NCBI GenBank assembly: GCA_902766855.1 | Contig: CACXFE010000112.1 | Span: forward strand, 1 to 7,898 | DNA: 7,898 bases | From: Oscillospiraceae bacterium | GTDB lineage: Bacteria; Bacillota; Clostridia; Oscillospirales; Acutalibacteraceae | Reading direction: 5' to 3' | Part shown: piece after piece, positions 1 through 5,640 of the stretch | How the letters are laid out: each line of letters begins with the position of its first letter | Numbering within the stretch: position 1 is the first letter of the stretch | Notes under the pieces: model-generated | What the model saw: only the letters and a program-made list of their open reading frames with translations | Database searches by the model: none | Told to the model about the DNA's origin: nothing | Position numbers and translations under genes: made by a program

Positions 1-225
1 TACCCCGTAGGTTTTTGCCAGGGCTTCTTTCAGTTTGGTACAAGCGGGATCGTTATACAACCGCAAAGCACGGATCTCCTCCCCGTTTACCGCGGCTTCC
101 ACTTCCGGCGGCGGCGGGTAGGGCGATTCATTGGTATTCAATTTCACAAATTGCCGATCCTGCGGCTGCTCCCCCGGAACATAAGCCCGCAAAGAAGCCA
201 GCTGTTTTCGTAAATATCTGCTCAT
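1..225 (-). CDS. hisC: Histidinol-phosphate aminotransferase HisC, N-terminal part (runs off left edge)
   Basis: HisC is a PLP-dependent aminotransferase that converts imidazole-acetol phosphate and glutamate to histidinol phosphate in the cytoplasm. Only the first 75 codons are visible. The translation begins MSRYLRKQLASLRAYVPG and contains KLNTNESPYPPPPEV at residues 28-42, the N-terminal motif typical of HisC-type class I/II aminotransferases (usually LNxNENPYxPS). LRLYNDPACTKLKEAL follows, matching the usual LxRYPD...LRxALA stretch. The ATG at 225 overlaps the hisD stop as ATGA, and a GGAG sits about 11 nt upstream inside hisD. The PLP lysine and the rest of the fold lie outside the window. 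The his context makes HisC much more likely than another aminotransferase such as CobD. Confidence 0.93.
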   Translation of the reverse strand, partial: MSRYLRKQLASLRAYVPGEQPQDRQFVKLNTNESPYPPPPEVEAAVNGEEIRALRLYNDPACTKLKEALAKTYGV

Positions 226-1505
226 GTGTTTTCGCTCTCCATCCGTACCGTGGCACTCCTGGCGTGCGCCTGCAACCCTTCTTTTTCGGCAAACAGCGCC
301 ACTTTATGCGCCACCTTGCAAAGCGCCTCTTTCGTGTAATAAGTATACTGCGATTTTTTTACGAAATCATCCACCGATAAGGGGCTGGAAAACCGCGCCG
401 TGCCGGAAGTGGGCAGTGTGTGATTGGGGCCGGCAAAGTAATCGCCAAGTGCTTCCGGGCAATACCGCCCCATAAAGATACTGCCCGCGTTTTTAACTTT
501 ATCAAGATACGCAAAAGGATCATCCACGCAAAGTTCCAAATGTTCGGGGGCGATTTCATTCGCAACATCAAACACTTCGGCAAGATTCTCCGCCACAATG
601 ATTTTCCCGTTGTTTTCGATCGAAACCCGGGCGATTTCTTCCCGCGGCAGAAGCGGCAGTTGCTTTTCCAGTTCCTCCTGCACGGCGGCGGCCAGTTGCT
701 CGCTGTCGGTTACCAACACCGCGCTTGCCATTTTATCATGTTCCGCCTGCGAAAGCAGATCCGCCGCGACAAACGCGGGATTGCTTTTTCCATCCGCAAT
801 CACAAGGATTTCGCTCGGCCCCGCGATCATATCAATGGATACCCTGCCGAACACCTGGCGTTTTGCCTCCGCTACAAACGCATTCCCGGGGCCTACGATC
901 TTATCCACCTTCGGGATGGTTTCGGTACCGTATGCCAATGCCGCGATTGCCTGCGCGCCCCCGGTTTTGAAAATGCGGTCTACCCCCGCGATCTTCGCCG
1001 CCGCCAGAATGGCGGGGTTGATCTTTCCGCTCGGCATTGGCGGGGTGGTGATGCAAAGTTCTTTACAACCCGCGATTTTCGCGGGGATACTGTCCATCAG
1101 CACGGTGGAAGGATATGCCGCCGTACCGCCCGGCACATAAAGTCCCACCCGCTCGATCGGGGTGATTTTCTGCCCGGTTACCACGCCGTCTTTTTCATTG
1201 AGAATAAAACTGTTGCGCACCTGGGCTTGGTGGAAAGCGCGGATATTCGCGCTTGCTTCCCGCAACACTTCAAGAAACTCCGGCTCTACCAGCGAAAAGA
1301 CTTCTTCGATTTCCGCCTCGCTCACTTCCACCGAAGAAAGGGTCGCCTTATCAAACCGCGCGGCATATGCGATCAGGGCGGCATCCCCTTCCCGCCGCAC
1401 CGTTTTGATAATCTCCGCGACAATATCCGACACATCGGTCGCCGCTGTGCCGCGGGCAAATATTTCCTCCGCCGCAACTTCACCGTATTTCAGTATTTTA
1501 ATCAT
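222..1505 (-). CDS. hisD: Histidinol dehydrogenase HisD
   Basis: HisD is a zinc- and NAD-dependent enzyme that oxidises L-histidinol to L-histidine in two steps, the last in the pathway. At 427 residues it has normal family length. Visible landmarks are GLYVPGGTAAYPSTVLM near 121-137, KTGGAQAIAALAYGTETIP near 180-198, and VGPGN at 204-208. LLSQAEHD follows, with Q253 and H256 as expected zinc ligands. APEHLEL carries the catalytic Glu321-His322 pair, and EALGDY contributes Asp355. GPNHTLPTSGTARFSSPLS follows, and GLQAHARSATVR near the end supplies His414. All expected metal and catalytic residues are present, so it should be active. The ATG at 1505 overlaps the upstream hisZ-hisG stop as ATGA and has AGAAGG about 5 nt upstream. 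Its own TGA overlaps the hisC start in the same way. Confidence 0.98.
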   Translation of the reverse strand: MIKILKYGEVAAEEIFARGTAATDVSDIVAEIIKTVRREGDAALIAYAARFDKATLSSVEVSEAEIEEVFSLVEPEFLEVLREASANIRAFHQAQVRNSFILNEKDGVVTGQKITPIERVGLYVPGGTAAYPSTVLMDSIPAKIAGCKELCITTPPMPSGKINPAILAAAKIAGVDRIFKTGGAQAIAALAYGTETIPKVDKIVGPGNAFVAEAKRQVFGRVSIDMIAGPSEILVIADGKSNPAFVAADLLSQAEHDKMASAVLVTDSEQLAAAVQEELEKQLPLLPREEIARVSIENNGKIIVAENLAEVFDVANEIAPEHLELCVDDPFAYLDKVKNAGSIFMGRYCPEALGDYFAGPNHTLPTSGTARFSSPLSVDDFVKKSQYTYYTKEALCKVAHKVALFAEKEGLQAHARSATVRMESENT

Positions 1506-3067
1506 GTTTCCTTCTCCAAACCTTTTAAAAGTTCTTTTTTGATCCGCTCGATTTTTTCCGTTTTGAATTTATAAGCGGCTTTGTTTGCAATCAACCGCGC
1601 ACTGATCGGCACCACGGTTTCGATCGGTTCCAAATTGTTTTCTTCCAGCGTTTTCCCGGTTTCCACAATATCCACGATCACATCGGACAAATTCAGGATG
1701 GGCGCCAACTCGATAGAGCCGTTCAAATGGATCAGTTCAATTTCGCGGCATTTTTCCGCGTAATACCGCCGCGCGATATTGGTGAATTTTGTCGCCACGC
1801 GCAATGTTTTGGCGGTATCATCCCGAAAACCTTTTTTCGCCGCTACCGCCATGCGGCAAACGCCCGCTTTCAGATCCAGTAATTCGTACACATCCGGCGT
1901 GTATTCAAGCAGAATATCCTTTCCCGCAACGCCGATATCCGCCGCGCCGCGCTCCACATAAATCGCCACATCCGAAGGCTTTACCCAAAAATAGCGGACG
2001 CCGCGCTCCCGATTTTCAAAAATCAGTTTCCGGCCGGTTTCCAGTACCGCCGGGCACTCAAATCCCGCCGCGGCAAACATGGCGTAAATCTTTTCCCCCA
2101 GCCGGCCTTTCGGCAGGGCAATATTCACGAAGCCGTCATGGCCTGATTCCTGCTTTTCCTCCGCGTGTTCCAGTGTATCGAGGTACACCGCAAACCCGAT
2201 TGCGCCGGCGTTGCGCCCCATTTTGCGCATCAGCTTGTCATACCGGCCACCCGAAAGCACCCTGGTGGCAATGCCGCTGATGTACCCTTTGAAGACCACG
2301 CCGCTGTAATACGCCGCCGAATCCACAATGGAAAAATCCAGCCGCACATTTTCGCCGTGACCCGCTTCTTTGGCATTTTGCAAGATCTCGCGCAGTTCCT
2401 CCGCCGCCTCTTTTGCGGGGGCGGACGCGCATTTCTCCCCGACGGCTTCCAGCGCCGTGAGCGCATCGGGATAACTTTTGATCAGAACTTTCAGGGTTTC
2501 AAATTGCTCCGCCGTGGTTGCTTCTTTCAGTGCGCCGCCGTTTTTGCGGCGAATGGCTTCCATCGCCTCGCGCCTTGCTTCACCTTGCAGTCCCGCTTCG
2601 TCTAAAATGGCCGCGACCAACGCCACATGGGAAAGTTCCAACACAAAATCCGGGCTGATCAACGCTAAACTTTGCAAGGCAAGCGCGATCACCTCGCCTA
2701 CATCCTGCGCGGTCAAAGAGCCCATACATTCCAGCCCCGCCTGCATGATTTCTTTGAAAGTGTGCGAGCCATCCGCAATGCGGTAAACATTTTCGTTATA
2801 GTACAGTTTCTGCACCCTGCCGCCGTCTTCCTTGAAATTTTTTAAGATCGAAAGCGTGACATCGGGTTTTAAAGCCAGCAATCTGCCGTCGGCGTCGTTA
2901 AAGGTGATGATCCCGTCCGACACCAGAAAATCCTTGTTGGAGGAATACAGATCGTATTCTTCAAACTTGCTCATTTTAAAGGGGGCGTATCCATGTGAGC
3001 GGTAAAGTTTCCGCAAAGCGAAAACCGCTTTTTCTTCTTCCTTTAAAATGCTTTCATCAAAACTCAT
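1502..3067 (-). CDS. hisZ-hisG: HisZ-HisG fusion: ATP phosphoribosyltransferase with built-in regulatory domain
   Basis: This single 521-residue frame joins two proteins usually encoded separately. Residues about 1-303 are HisZ, the catalytically inactive HisRS paralogue. They show LKPDVTLSILKNF (67-79), equivalent to synthetase motif 2, and YYSGVVFKGY plus LSGGRYDKLM...AIGFAVYLDTL (253-299), equivalent to motif 3. A charged linker (about 302-311) leads into short-form HisG (312-521), which condenses ATP with PRPP to start histidine synthesis. HisG landmarks are ALPKGRL (317-323), WVKPSDVAIYVERGAADIGV (361-380), VATKFTNIARRYY (424-436) and the PRPP loop SDVIVDIVETGKTL (461-474). There is no C-terminal ACT-like regulatory domain, as expected for a HisZ-dependent enzyme. 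I chose the ATG at 3067 because it has GGAGGA about 7 nt upstream and overlaps the preceding stop as ATGA. Upstream codons lack HisZ homology and overlap that gene. Fusion is seen directly; hetero-octamer-like assembly is inferred. Confidence 0.95.
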   Translation of the reverse strand: MSFDESILKEEEKAVFALRKLYRSHGYAPFKMSKFEEYDLYSSNKDFLVSDGIITFNDADGRLLALKPDVTLSILKNFKEDGGRVQKLYYNENVYRIADGSHTFKEIMQAGLECMGSLTAQDVGEVIALALQSLALISPDFVLELSHVALVAAILDEAGLQGEARREAMEAIRRKNGGALKEATTAEQFETLKVLIKSYPDALTALEAVGEKCASAPAKEAAEELREILQNAKEAGHGENVRLDFSIVDSAAYYSGVVFKGYISGIATRVLSGGRYDKLMRKMGRNAGAIGFAVYLDTLEHAEEKQESGHDGFVNIALPKGRLGEKIYAMFAAAGFECPAVLETGRKLIFENRERGVRYFWVKPSDVAIYVERGAADIGVAGKDILLEYTPDVYELLDLKAGVCRMAVAAKKGFRDDTAKTLRVATKFTNIARRYYAEKCREIELIHLNGSIELAPILNLSDVIVDIVETGKTLEENNLEPIETVVPISARLIANKAAYKFKTEKIERIKKELLKGLEKET

Positions 3068-3354
3068 GCTTCTTCCTCCATGCGCGCAAGTACCGTGCGA
3101 TAGCCGCCGCTTCCGTAACGGATGCATCGGCTGACGCGGCAAATGGTGGCCGTGCTGGCGCCGGTGATCCGGTTGACATCCAGATAACTTTTTCCCTCGT
3201 TCAACAACTTGGCAACTTCCAGCCGCTGAGCGATCGCCTCGGTTTCCTGAATGGTGCAAACATCACTGAAAAACGCCGCGCACTCTTCCTCGCTTTGTAA
3301 AGACAGAATGGCTTGATACAGCCGCTTTGCCCTTTCTTCATTTCCTTTGTTCAT
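3064..3354 (-). CDS. yerC: YerC/TrpR-like transcriptional regulator, first gene of the his operon
   Basis: This 96-residue protein starts MNKGNEERAKRLYQAIL. It matches the small YerC/YecD TrpR-related family, which is about 100 residues long and common in Bacillota. The body is helical: AAFFSDVCTIQETEAIAQRLEVAKLL (26-51), then a helix-turn-helix, KSYLDVNRITGASTATICRVSRCI (55-78). The second helix, STATICRVSR, is the likely DNA-reading helix. TrpR relatives are dimeric repressors that sense an amino acid. Comparative genomics has linked this family to histidine-gene control in Firmicutes (HisR). Its position here, directly behind the operon promoter and overlapping hisZ-hisG by 4 nt, supports that role. 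I chose the ATG at 3354 because AGGAGA lies 9 nt upstream. The in-frame ATG at 3396 falls inside the promoter. The ligand is not visible in the sequence. Confidence 0.9.
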   Translation of the reverse strand: MNKGNEERAKRLYQAILSLQSEEECAAFFSDVCTIQETEAIAQRLEVAKLLNEGKSYLDVNRITGASTATICRVSRCIRYGSGGYRTVLARMEEEA

Positions 3355-3363
3355 TTGACCGAC

Positions 3364-3369
3364 TCTCCT
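3364..3369 (-). promoter_or_regulatory. Shine-Dalgarno of the yerC-like gene
   Basis: AGGAGA on the minus strand lies 9 nt before the ATG at 3354. It fixes that start over the upstream in-frame ATG at 3396, which overlaps the promoter -10/spacer region. Confidence 0.85.
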
Positions 3370-3386
3370 ATTGATAATACTTGCAT

Positions 3387-3415
3387 ATTTTAACACATCA
3401 CCGTGATAAAGTCAA
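3387..3415 (-). promoter_or_regulatory. Sigma-A type promoter of the histidine operon
   Basis: On the minus strand TTGACT (3410-3415) is followed by a 17-nt spacer and TAAAAT (3387-3392). This is a near-consensus housekeeping promoter. Transcription should start near 3380, giving a short leader of about 26 nt to the yerC-like ATG. That leaves no room for a T-box or peptide-type attenuator between promoter and first gene, so control is probably at initiation. Confidence 0.85.
3397..3407. promoter_or_regulatory. Candidate operator palindrome inside the his promoter spacer
   Basis: ATCAC-G-GTGAT (minus strand) is a perfect 11-bp inverted repeat centred at 3402. It lies wholly between the -35 and -10 boxes, where a bound dimer would block RNA polymerase. 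The obvious candidate ligand is the TrpR-like protein encoded by the first gene of the same operon, which would make the operon autoregulated. The palindrome is seen directly; its use as an operator is inferred. Confidence 0.6.
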
Positions 3416-3428
3416 GACAAAAAATCCT

Positions 3429-3487
3429 GATCAAAAAAGACCGCCGCGAGCGCTCAACAGAGGAGGCCCCGCTGCGATCTTTTGATC
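3429..3487 (-). terminator. Intrinsic terminator of the degV-family gene (possibly bidirectional)
   Basis: About 30 nt after the degV-family stop, minus-strand AAAAGATCGC (3474-3483) pairs with GCGGTCTTTT (3435-3444): 10 bp with one G-U pair. An AGCG/CGCT inner stem is separated by a 4-nt bulge, and outer GATC arms flank the structure. The descending arm includes six T residues (3433-3438). An A-tract on one side and a T-tract on the other allow termination in both directions. The hairpin ends 14 nt before the his -35 box and so insulates the two units. Confidence 0.75.
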
Positions 3488-3516
3488 TGTTCTTTTGGTT
3501 AAATCTTACCCATGAT

Positions 3517-4392
3517 TTATTTTCGCACATCCCGGTCGCCCTCAAAAAAGAGCGCCAATGTCCCCGGCCCCACATGCGACCCGGTGACCGGCTCGTAACA
3601 CACGGTCAAAATCTCTTTCGGCGGGTGGGCTTTTCGAATCAACCCGGCAAGAAGTGCCGCGTCCTCCGGGCAGTCCGCATGGGCAATGCCGACAATCTGC
3701 TCTTTGGCGTTGACCGCCGCTTGCCGATACTTTTCCGCCAGCATTTCGATTGCCTTTTTTCGCCCCCGCGCTTTGGCATAGGTTACGATCTTTCCTTCTT
3801 CGCTCCCTTTTAAAAGCGGTTTGATTTGGAAAACCGTACCAACCACCGCCACCGCGCCCGAAATTCTGCCGGTTCTTTTCAAGTGCATTAAATCATCGAC
3901 CGTAAAAACCGAACACATGCAGGTGCAAAAATTTCGCAGCATCTTTGCCGCGCTGTTTAACGAAACCCCGCTATCCCGCAGATCCGCCGCTTTTAAAGCG
4001 GGGATCCCTTCGCCGAGCGAAGCGGTCAACGCATCCACCAGTTTGATCCGGCGATCGGGGAATTCTTCACACAAGGTTTCCGCCGCCAGTTCCGCCGAAT
4101 GGAAAGAACCGCTGATCCCCGAAGACATCCCCACAAACAACAGGTCATTTCCTTCTTGTAAAATCGGGCGCATCACCTCGGCATATTGCAAAGGATTGAT
4201 TTGAGAGGTCGTCACGATCGCGCCGTTCCGTATTTTGTTATAATAGGCTTTCCCGTCAAACTGTTCCGTATCGATGCAAGTGTGTTCCTCGCCGCCCACG
4301 AAATACGGGAACGCAATCACACGGATCTCGCGTTCTTTTAAAAGTTCACTCGGCAGATTTGCCGAAGTATCTGTCATTACACAGTAACTCAT
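3517..4392 (-). CDS. DegV-family lipid-binding protein (FakB-like)
   Basis: DegV/FakB proteins bind a single fatty acid; FakB members present it to the FakA kinase for phosphorylation and use in phospholipid synthesis. This 291-residue protein has normal family length and the usual blocks in order. These are VMTDTSANLP near the N terminus, IVTTSQINPLQYAEV (usual TSQPS position), and FVGMSSGISGSFHSAELA (usual SSGLSGTxxSA). Next come VDDLMHLKRTGRISGAVAVVG, the IKPLLKGSEEGKI strand, IAHADCPEDA, and GSHVGPGTLALFF near the C terminus. No signal peptide or membrane segment is visible, so it should be cytoplasmic. I chose the ATG at 4392 because GGAG lies 8 nt upstream; the in-frame ATG at 4410 has no ribosome site. 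It has its own promoter and terminator. No fakA homologue is in the window, so the exact lipid partner is unknown. Confidence 0.93.
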   Translation of the reverse strand: MSYCVMTDTSANLPSELLKEREIRVIAFPYFVGGEEHTCIDTEQFDGKAYYNKIRNGAIVTTSQINPLQYAEVMRPILQEGNDLLFVGMSSGISGSFHSAELAAETLCEEFPDRRIKLVDALTASLGEGIPALKAADLRDSGVSLNSAAKMLRNFCTCMCSVFTVDDLMHLKRTGRISGAVAVVGTVFQIKPLLKGSEEGKIVTYAKARGRKKAIEMLAEKYRQAAVNAKEQIVGIAHADCPEDAALLAGLIRKAHPPKEILTVCYEPVTGSHVGPGTLALFFEGDRDVRK

Positions 4393-4400
4393 TGGCTTCG

Positions 4401-4404
4401 CTCC
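4401..4404 (-). promoter_or_regulatory. Shine-Dalgarno of the degV-family gene
   Basis: GGAG on the minus strand lies 8 nt before the ATG at 4392 and decides that start. It sits in the loop of a small 4-bp hairpin (TTCG-GAG-CGAA, 4397-4407), which is probably weak. Confidence 0.7.
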
Positions 4405-4423
4405 GAACATATGCTTTTTTGTC

Positions 4424-4443
4424 GAAGAGAGAAACCTCCCTTC
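4424..4443 (-). other. 5'-end hairpin in the degV-family mRNA leader
   Basis: Minus-strand GAAGGGAG (4436-4443) pairs with CTCTCTTC (4424-4431) around a GTTT loop: 8 bp with one G-U pair. With a transcription start near 4446 it would form almost at the 5' end. The stem contains a second Shine-Dalgarno-like GGGAGG that is too far from either ATG to be used. It may stabilise the mRNA; the function is inferred. Confidence 0.45.
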
Positions 4444-4452
4444 AGCCTTTTC

Positions 4453-4481
4453 ATCATACCTGCTTTCATCAAAAAAAGCAA
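4453..4481 (-). promoter_or_regulatory. Candidate promoter of the degV-family gene
   Basis: Minus-strand TTGCTT (4476-4481), a 17-nt spacer and TATGAT (4453-4458) form a plausible sigma-A promoter. The -10 box is good; the -35 box matches the consensus mainly in TTG. It lies downstream of the terminator at 4591-4639 and gives a leader of about 54 nt. Confidence 0.6.
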
Positions 4482-4590
4482 TCTACCCTTCTTCCGGCAA
4501 TCTCTACCGATCAAAAGAGGAACTCTACTGCGGCGATAGTCGGCTTTGTTAGGGCATTGGCAATGAAAAGCCGTAATAGAATTGATTTTT

Positions 4591-4639
4591 TCAAAAATGA
4601 AACGATCCCGGCAGAGAACCCTTCCCTGCCAGGATCGTT
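4591..4639 (-). terminator. Intrinsic terminator closing the glycyl radical operon transcript
   Basis: AACGATCC (4601-4608) pairs perfectly with GGATCGTT (4632-4639). After one C/A mismatch, GGCAG (4610-4614) pairs with CTGCC (4626-4630) around an 11-nt loop. On the minus strand the stem is followed by TTTCATTTTT. It lies about 246 nt after the activase stop, so the operon mRNA would have a long structured 3' end unless another terminator acts earlier. An alternative pairing of 4649-4654 with 4632-4637 would disrupt it. Confidence 0.7.
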
Positions 4640-4670
4640 ACGAAAAACCGATCCCCGACTTTTATATTAC

Positions 4671-4756
4671 AGTCTGCCGATAAACCCTATTGGCAGACTA
4701 CGACGCCGGAAACGGTGTCAATTTGTTTTTCCGGCGACAGGTGCGGCGGAAAAACA
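4671..4756 (-). other. Alternative perfect stems (attenuator-like) before the terminator
   Basis: Stem A pairs 4747-4756 with 4724-4733 (10 bp, arms TGTTTTTCCG and CGGAAAAACA on the minus strand, 13-nt loop). Stem B pairs 4728-4736 with 4704-4712 (9 bp, arms CGCCGGAAA and TTTCCGGCG, 15-nt loop). They share 4728-4733, so they cannot form together. A further perfect 8-bp hairpin follows at 4671-4678/4692-4699. The pairings are seen directly; a switching role is inference. Confidence 0.5.
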
Positions 4757-4815
4757 CCTTGTAAAGCGGTTTTCAAGAATGCGTGGGTGGTATTGGTGGG
4801 AGCAGAGTGCAGCCC

Positions 4816-4884
4816 GAAAATCCCCCGGATTTTCAGCGAACAGCATTTTCGCCAAGAGCGTATCGCCTTTTTCGACATGCTCTT
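4816..4884 (-). other. Three tandem hairpins directly after the activase stop codon
   Basis: Hairpin 1 spans 4854-4884: AAGAGC/GCTCTT, one mismatch, then a 5-bp stem with one G-U pair. It begins on the base after the TAA. Hairpin 2 spans 4836-4852: GCGAA/TTCGC with a 7-nt loop. Hairpin 3 spans 4816-4834: GAAAATCC/GGATTTTC, perfect 8 bp with a 3-nt loop. One nucleotide separates each from the next. None has a good U-tract, so they look more like an mRNA 3'-end structure or the start of a structured RNA than a simple terminator. Confidence 0.55.
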
Positions 4885-5640
4885 TTATATTGTATATTCC
4901 ATTCCAAGCATTTTATATTTCGCTCCCGCCATGGTGTTGTATGGCAGTTGCTCCCACTCGCTGTCCCCCACGATTTCCCGGATCGCCGCAAGGTTTTCCG
5001 GCGTATCAACAATCCCGGGGATCAACGGCGTGCGAAACAGGTGCGGTTTGCCGCTCTGCTTTAAAAAACGCAGATTTTCAAGGATTTGCTCATTCCCGAC
5101 GCCGGTAGCCTGCCGGTGCTTTTCGCTGTCCGCCAGTTTAACATCCATGATCACGAAATCCAATTTGTCGATCACCGTCCGGAACAGTTCCCCCGCGGCA
5201 TATCCGCTTGTTTCGATACAAAGGGGAAACCCTTTAAGTTCATCGATCAATTCCAAAAGAAAGGCGGGTTGAAAAAGCGGCTCTCCGCCCGAAAAGGTAA
5301 ATCCGCCGAACGCATCGCCAAGCGGCTCTGCGGATTTTTTAAGTTCTTCCGCCAGTTCTTTTGTTTCCACCGTTCTGCCGGAAACGGTCAGGCAGTTTTC
5401 GGGGCAAATATGCAAACATCTGCCAAACGGTTGGCATTCGGGGTGGTTACACGGCTTAAAGCAAAGCCCGCAATGCCGGCAACGGTTTTCCTTGACCATC
5501 AACTGCGGTTTTTGCGTAAACCCCTCGGGATTATGGCACCAATGGCAACGCAGCGGGCAACCTTTGAAGAAAACCGTTGTTCGGATGCCCGGCCCGTCAT
5601 GCACCGCCATTTCTTTTATGTCAAAGATTGTTCCAGTCAT
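4885..5640 (-). CDS. Glycyl radical enzyme activating enzyme (radical SAM), possibly C-terminally short
   Basis: This enzyme uses a [4Fe-4S] cluster and S-adenosylmethionine to abstract hydrogen from the radical glycine of its partner GRE. HDGPGIRTTVFFKGCPLRC leads into the cluster motif C28-x3-C32-x2-C35. A cysteine-rich ferredoxin-like insert follows (about 51-84: C54, C57, C60, C64, C69, C75, C79, C83), as in activases of GRE eliminases and decarboxylases but not of classical PflA. FSGGEP (116-121) is the SAM-binding GGE motif; ETSG (143-146), MDVK (165-168) and RTPLIPG (203-209) are further family blocks. LPYNTMAGAKYKMLGMEY is the usual late motif, but the protein stops two residues later at 251. 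Relatives such as E. coli PflA continue about 28 residues further. Its ATG overlaps the hydrolase stop as TAATG and has no Shine-Dalgarno, so translation probably depends on coupling. Confidence 0.93.
   Translation of the reverse strand: MTGTIFDIKEMAVHDGPGIRTTVFFKGCPLRCHWCHNPEGFTQKPQLMVKENRCRHCGLCFKPCNHPECQPFGRCLHICPENCLTVSGRTVETKELAEELKKSAEPLGDAFGGFTFSGGEPLFQPAFLLELIDELKGFPLCIETSGYAAGELFRTVIDKLDFVIMDVKLADSEKHRQATGVGNEQILENLRFLKQSGKPHLFRTPLIPGIVDTPENLAAIREIVGDSEWEQLPYNTMAGAKYKMLGMEYTI

Larger units (their letters stand above)
4393..4884 (-). other. 492-nt stretch without a convincing gene between the activase and degV-family genes
   Basis: From the activase stop downwards it holds three adjacent hairpins (4816-4884), then a plain stretch (about 4757-4815). 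Mutually exclusive perfect stems follow (4704-4756), another perfect hairpin (4671-4699), and an intrinsic terminator (4591-4639). A featureless A/T-rich part (about 4482-4590) precedes the degV-family promoter and leader (4393-4481). Short open frames exist on both strands but look like shadows. I see no tRNA and none of the riboswitch signatures I know. Confidence 0.6.

Noticed and set aside
420..1574. 384-codon plus-strand open frame opposite hisD
   Set aside because: It is the antisense of a well-supported GC-rich gene; its composition (many His, Arg, Phe) fits a shadow frame.
3068..3259. N-terminal extension of the HisZ-HisG frame to 3259
   Set aside because: The extra 64 residues have no HisZ similarity and lie over the yerC-like gene; the ATG at 3067 has a good ribosome site and a clean ATGA junction.
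3355..3396. Upstream in-frame ATG at 3396 for the yerC-like gene
   Set aside because: It falls inside the promoter spacer and would precede the predicted transcription start.
3380..3487. T-box or his-leader attenuator in front of the his operon
   Set aside because: The hairpin lies upstream of the promoter, and the leader after the promoter is only about 26 nt, so there is no room for a T-box or leader peptide.
4687..4878. 63-codon minus-strand frame starting 6 nt after the activase stop
   Set aside because: It begins inside hairpin 1, has no Shine-Dalgarno, resembles no family I know, and the alternative frame over the same bases looks at least as coding-like.
4359..5108. Long plus-strand open frame across the intergenic region and activase 3' end
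   Set aside because: It is rich in Arg, Pro and Cys, covers hairpins and an established minus-strand gene, and has no recognisable domain. It reads as an antisense shadow.
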